64,000 nucleotides of DNA from Methylotuvimicrobium alcaliphilum 20Z (lineage in GTDB: Bacteria > Pseudomonadota > Gammaproteobacteria > Methylococcales > Methylomonadaceae): contig NC_016112.1 in the NCBI RefSeq assembly GCF_000968535.2, forward strand, positions 4,464,001-4,528,000, given 5' to 3'. Shown here one piece after another: positions 63,886-64,000 of the stretch; the first letter of the stretch is position 1; every line of letters starts with the position of its first letter. Below the pieces are notes generated by a model, which was given only the letters and a program-made list of their open reading frames with translations, did no database searches and was not told where the DNA came from. Made by a program: the position numbers and the translations under genes.

Positions 63886-64000
63886 TCAGCTTTCCCCCAT
63901 TTTCAATTTCCCTTTGCGGATGATTTTTTTGGCTTCAGCTCCTTTGATAACTTCTCCATTTTTCTCCAGCCAAACGATGGCGCCCGTGGGACATCGTTGG
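63886..64000 (-). CDS. C-terminal end of a ferredoxin-like 4Fe-4S protein (partial)
   Basis: The last 37 residues read QRCPTGAIVWLEKNGEVIKG and AEAKKIIRKGKLKMGES before the stop at 63888-63886. CPTGAI is the typical last cysteine motif of a 4Fe-4S cluster domain. The gene starts beyond the window's right edge, so length and partners are unknown. Confidence 0.6.
   Translation of the reverse strand, partial: QRCPTGAIVWLEKNGEVIKGAEAKKIIRKGKLKMGES

Noticed and set aside
1-64000. CRISPR arrays, rRNA and tRNA genes
   Set aside because: No regularly spaced short repeats with unique spacers and no recognisable rRNA or tRNA sequence were seen. The dispersed repeats are irregular and palindromic.

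Overview
The window reads as the chromosome of a gammaproteobacterium, most likely a methanotroph of the Methylococcales (Methylomicrobium/Methylotuvimicrobium type). This is inferred from gene content, not from any search. The pointers are Pseudomonas-like synteny for gshB-tonB-yqgE-yqgF-pyrR-pyrB-pyrC', a DHCR24/DWF1-like sterol reductase (sterol synthesis is rare in bacteria but known in type I methanotrophs), an exported multiheme cytochrome, and a gnd-zwf pair. Coding is dense and on both strands. I saw no rRNA, tRNA or CRISPR array.

Layout. 0-1 kb: dispersed repeats only. 1-6 kb: a methyltransferase, a nucleosidase-like gene, rsd and a large UPF0182 membrane protein. 6-9.6 kb: a structured leader, an exported pentaheme cytochrome with two Ig-like repeats, then repeats. 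9.7-17.2 kb: pepN, a DUF423 gene, moaB, a Do-family protease, a cyclic-nucleotide/rhodanese protein, rpmG and rpmB. 17.9-24.9 kb: gshB and the tonB-pyrimidine cluster, whose dihydroorotase has lost its metal ligands. 25-28 kb: sterol reductase-like FAD enzyme and a GDSL hydrolase. 28.3-31.6 kb: a two-gene island (ATP-grasp ligase plus a papain-like protein of unknown role) bordered by repeats and with different codon use. 31.9-39.8 kb: a tightly overlapping lipid-modification operon (desaturase, FAD oxidoreductase, DUF1365, CFA synthase, DUF2878, a DUF1295::methyltransferase fusion, histidine kinase), divergent from two small exported proteins. 41-52 kb: toxin-antitoxin modules, a frameshifted porin, an MscS channel, cmoM, a response regulator, a Tim44-like protein, and outer- and inner-membrane proteins. 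52.8-55.8 kb: gnd-zwf. 56.4-58.4 kb: SDR and FAD oxidoreductase. 58.7-61 kb: a broken BrnT toxin with an intact antitoxin, higBA, and integron-cassette-like modules. 61-64 kb: a hypothetical protein, a PuuD-like membrane protein and the end of a ferredoxin-like gene.

A striking feature is the number of small non-coding repeats (at least eight families), several nested in one another with recognisable target duplications. They fill most gaps over 250 bp and border the accessory genes. The least explained coding system is the ATP-grasp/papain-like pair. It resembles amidoligase-peptidase pairings, but its substrate cannot be read from the sequence.
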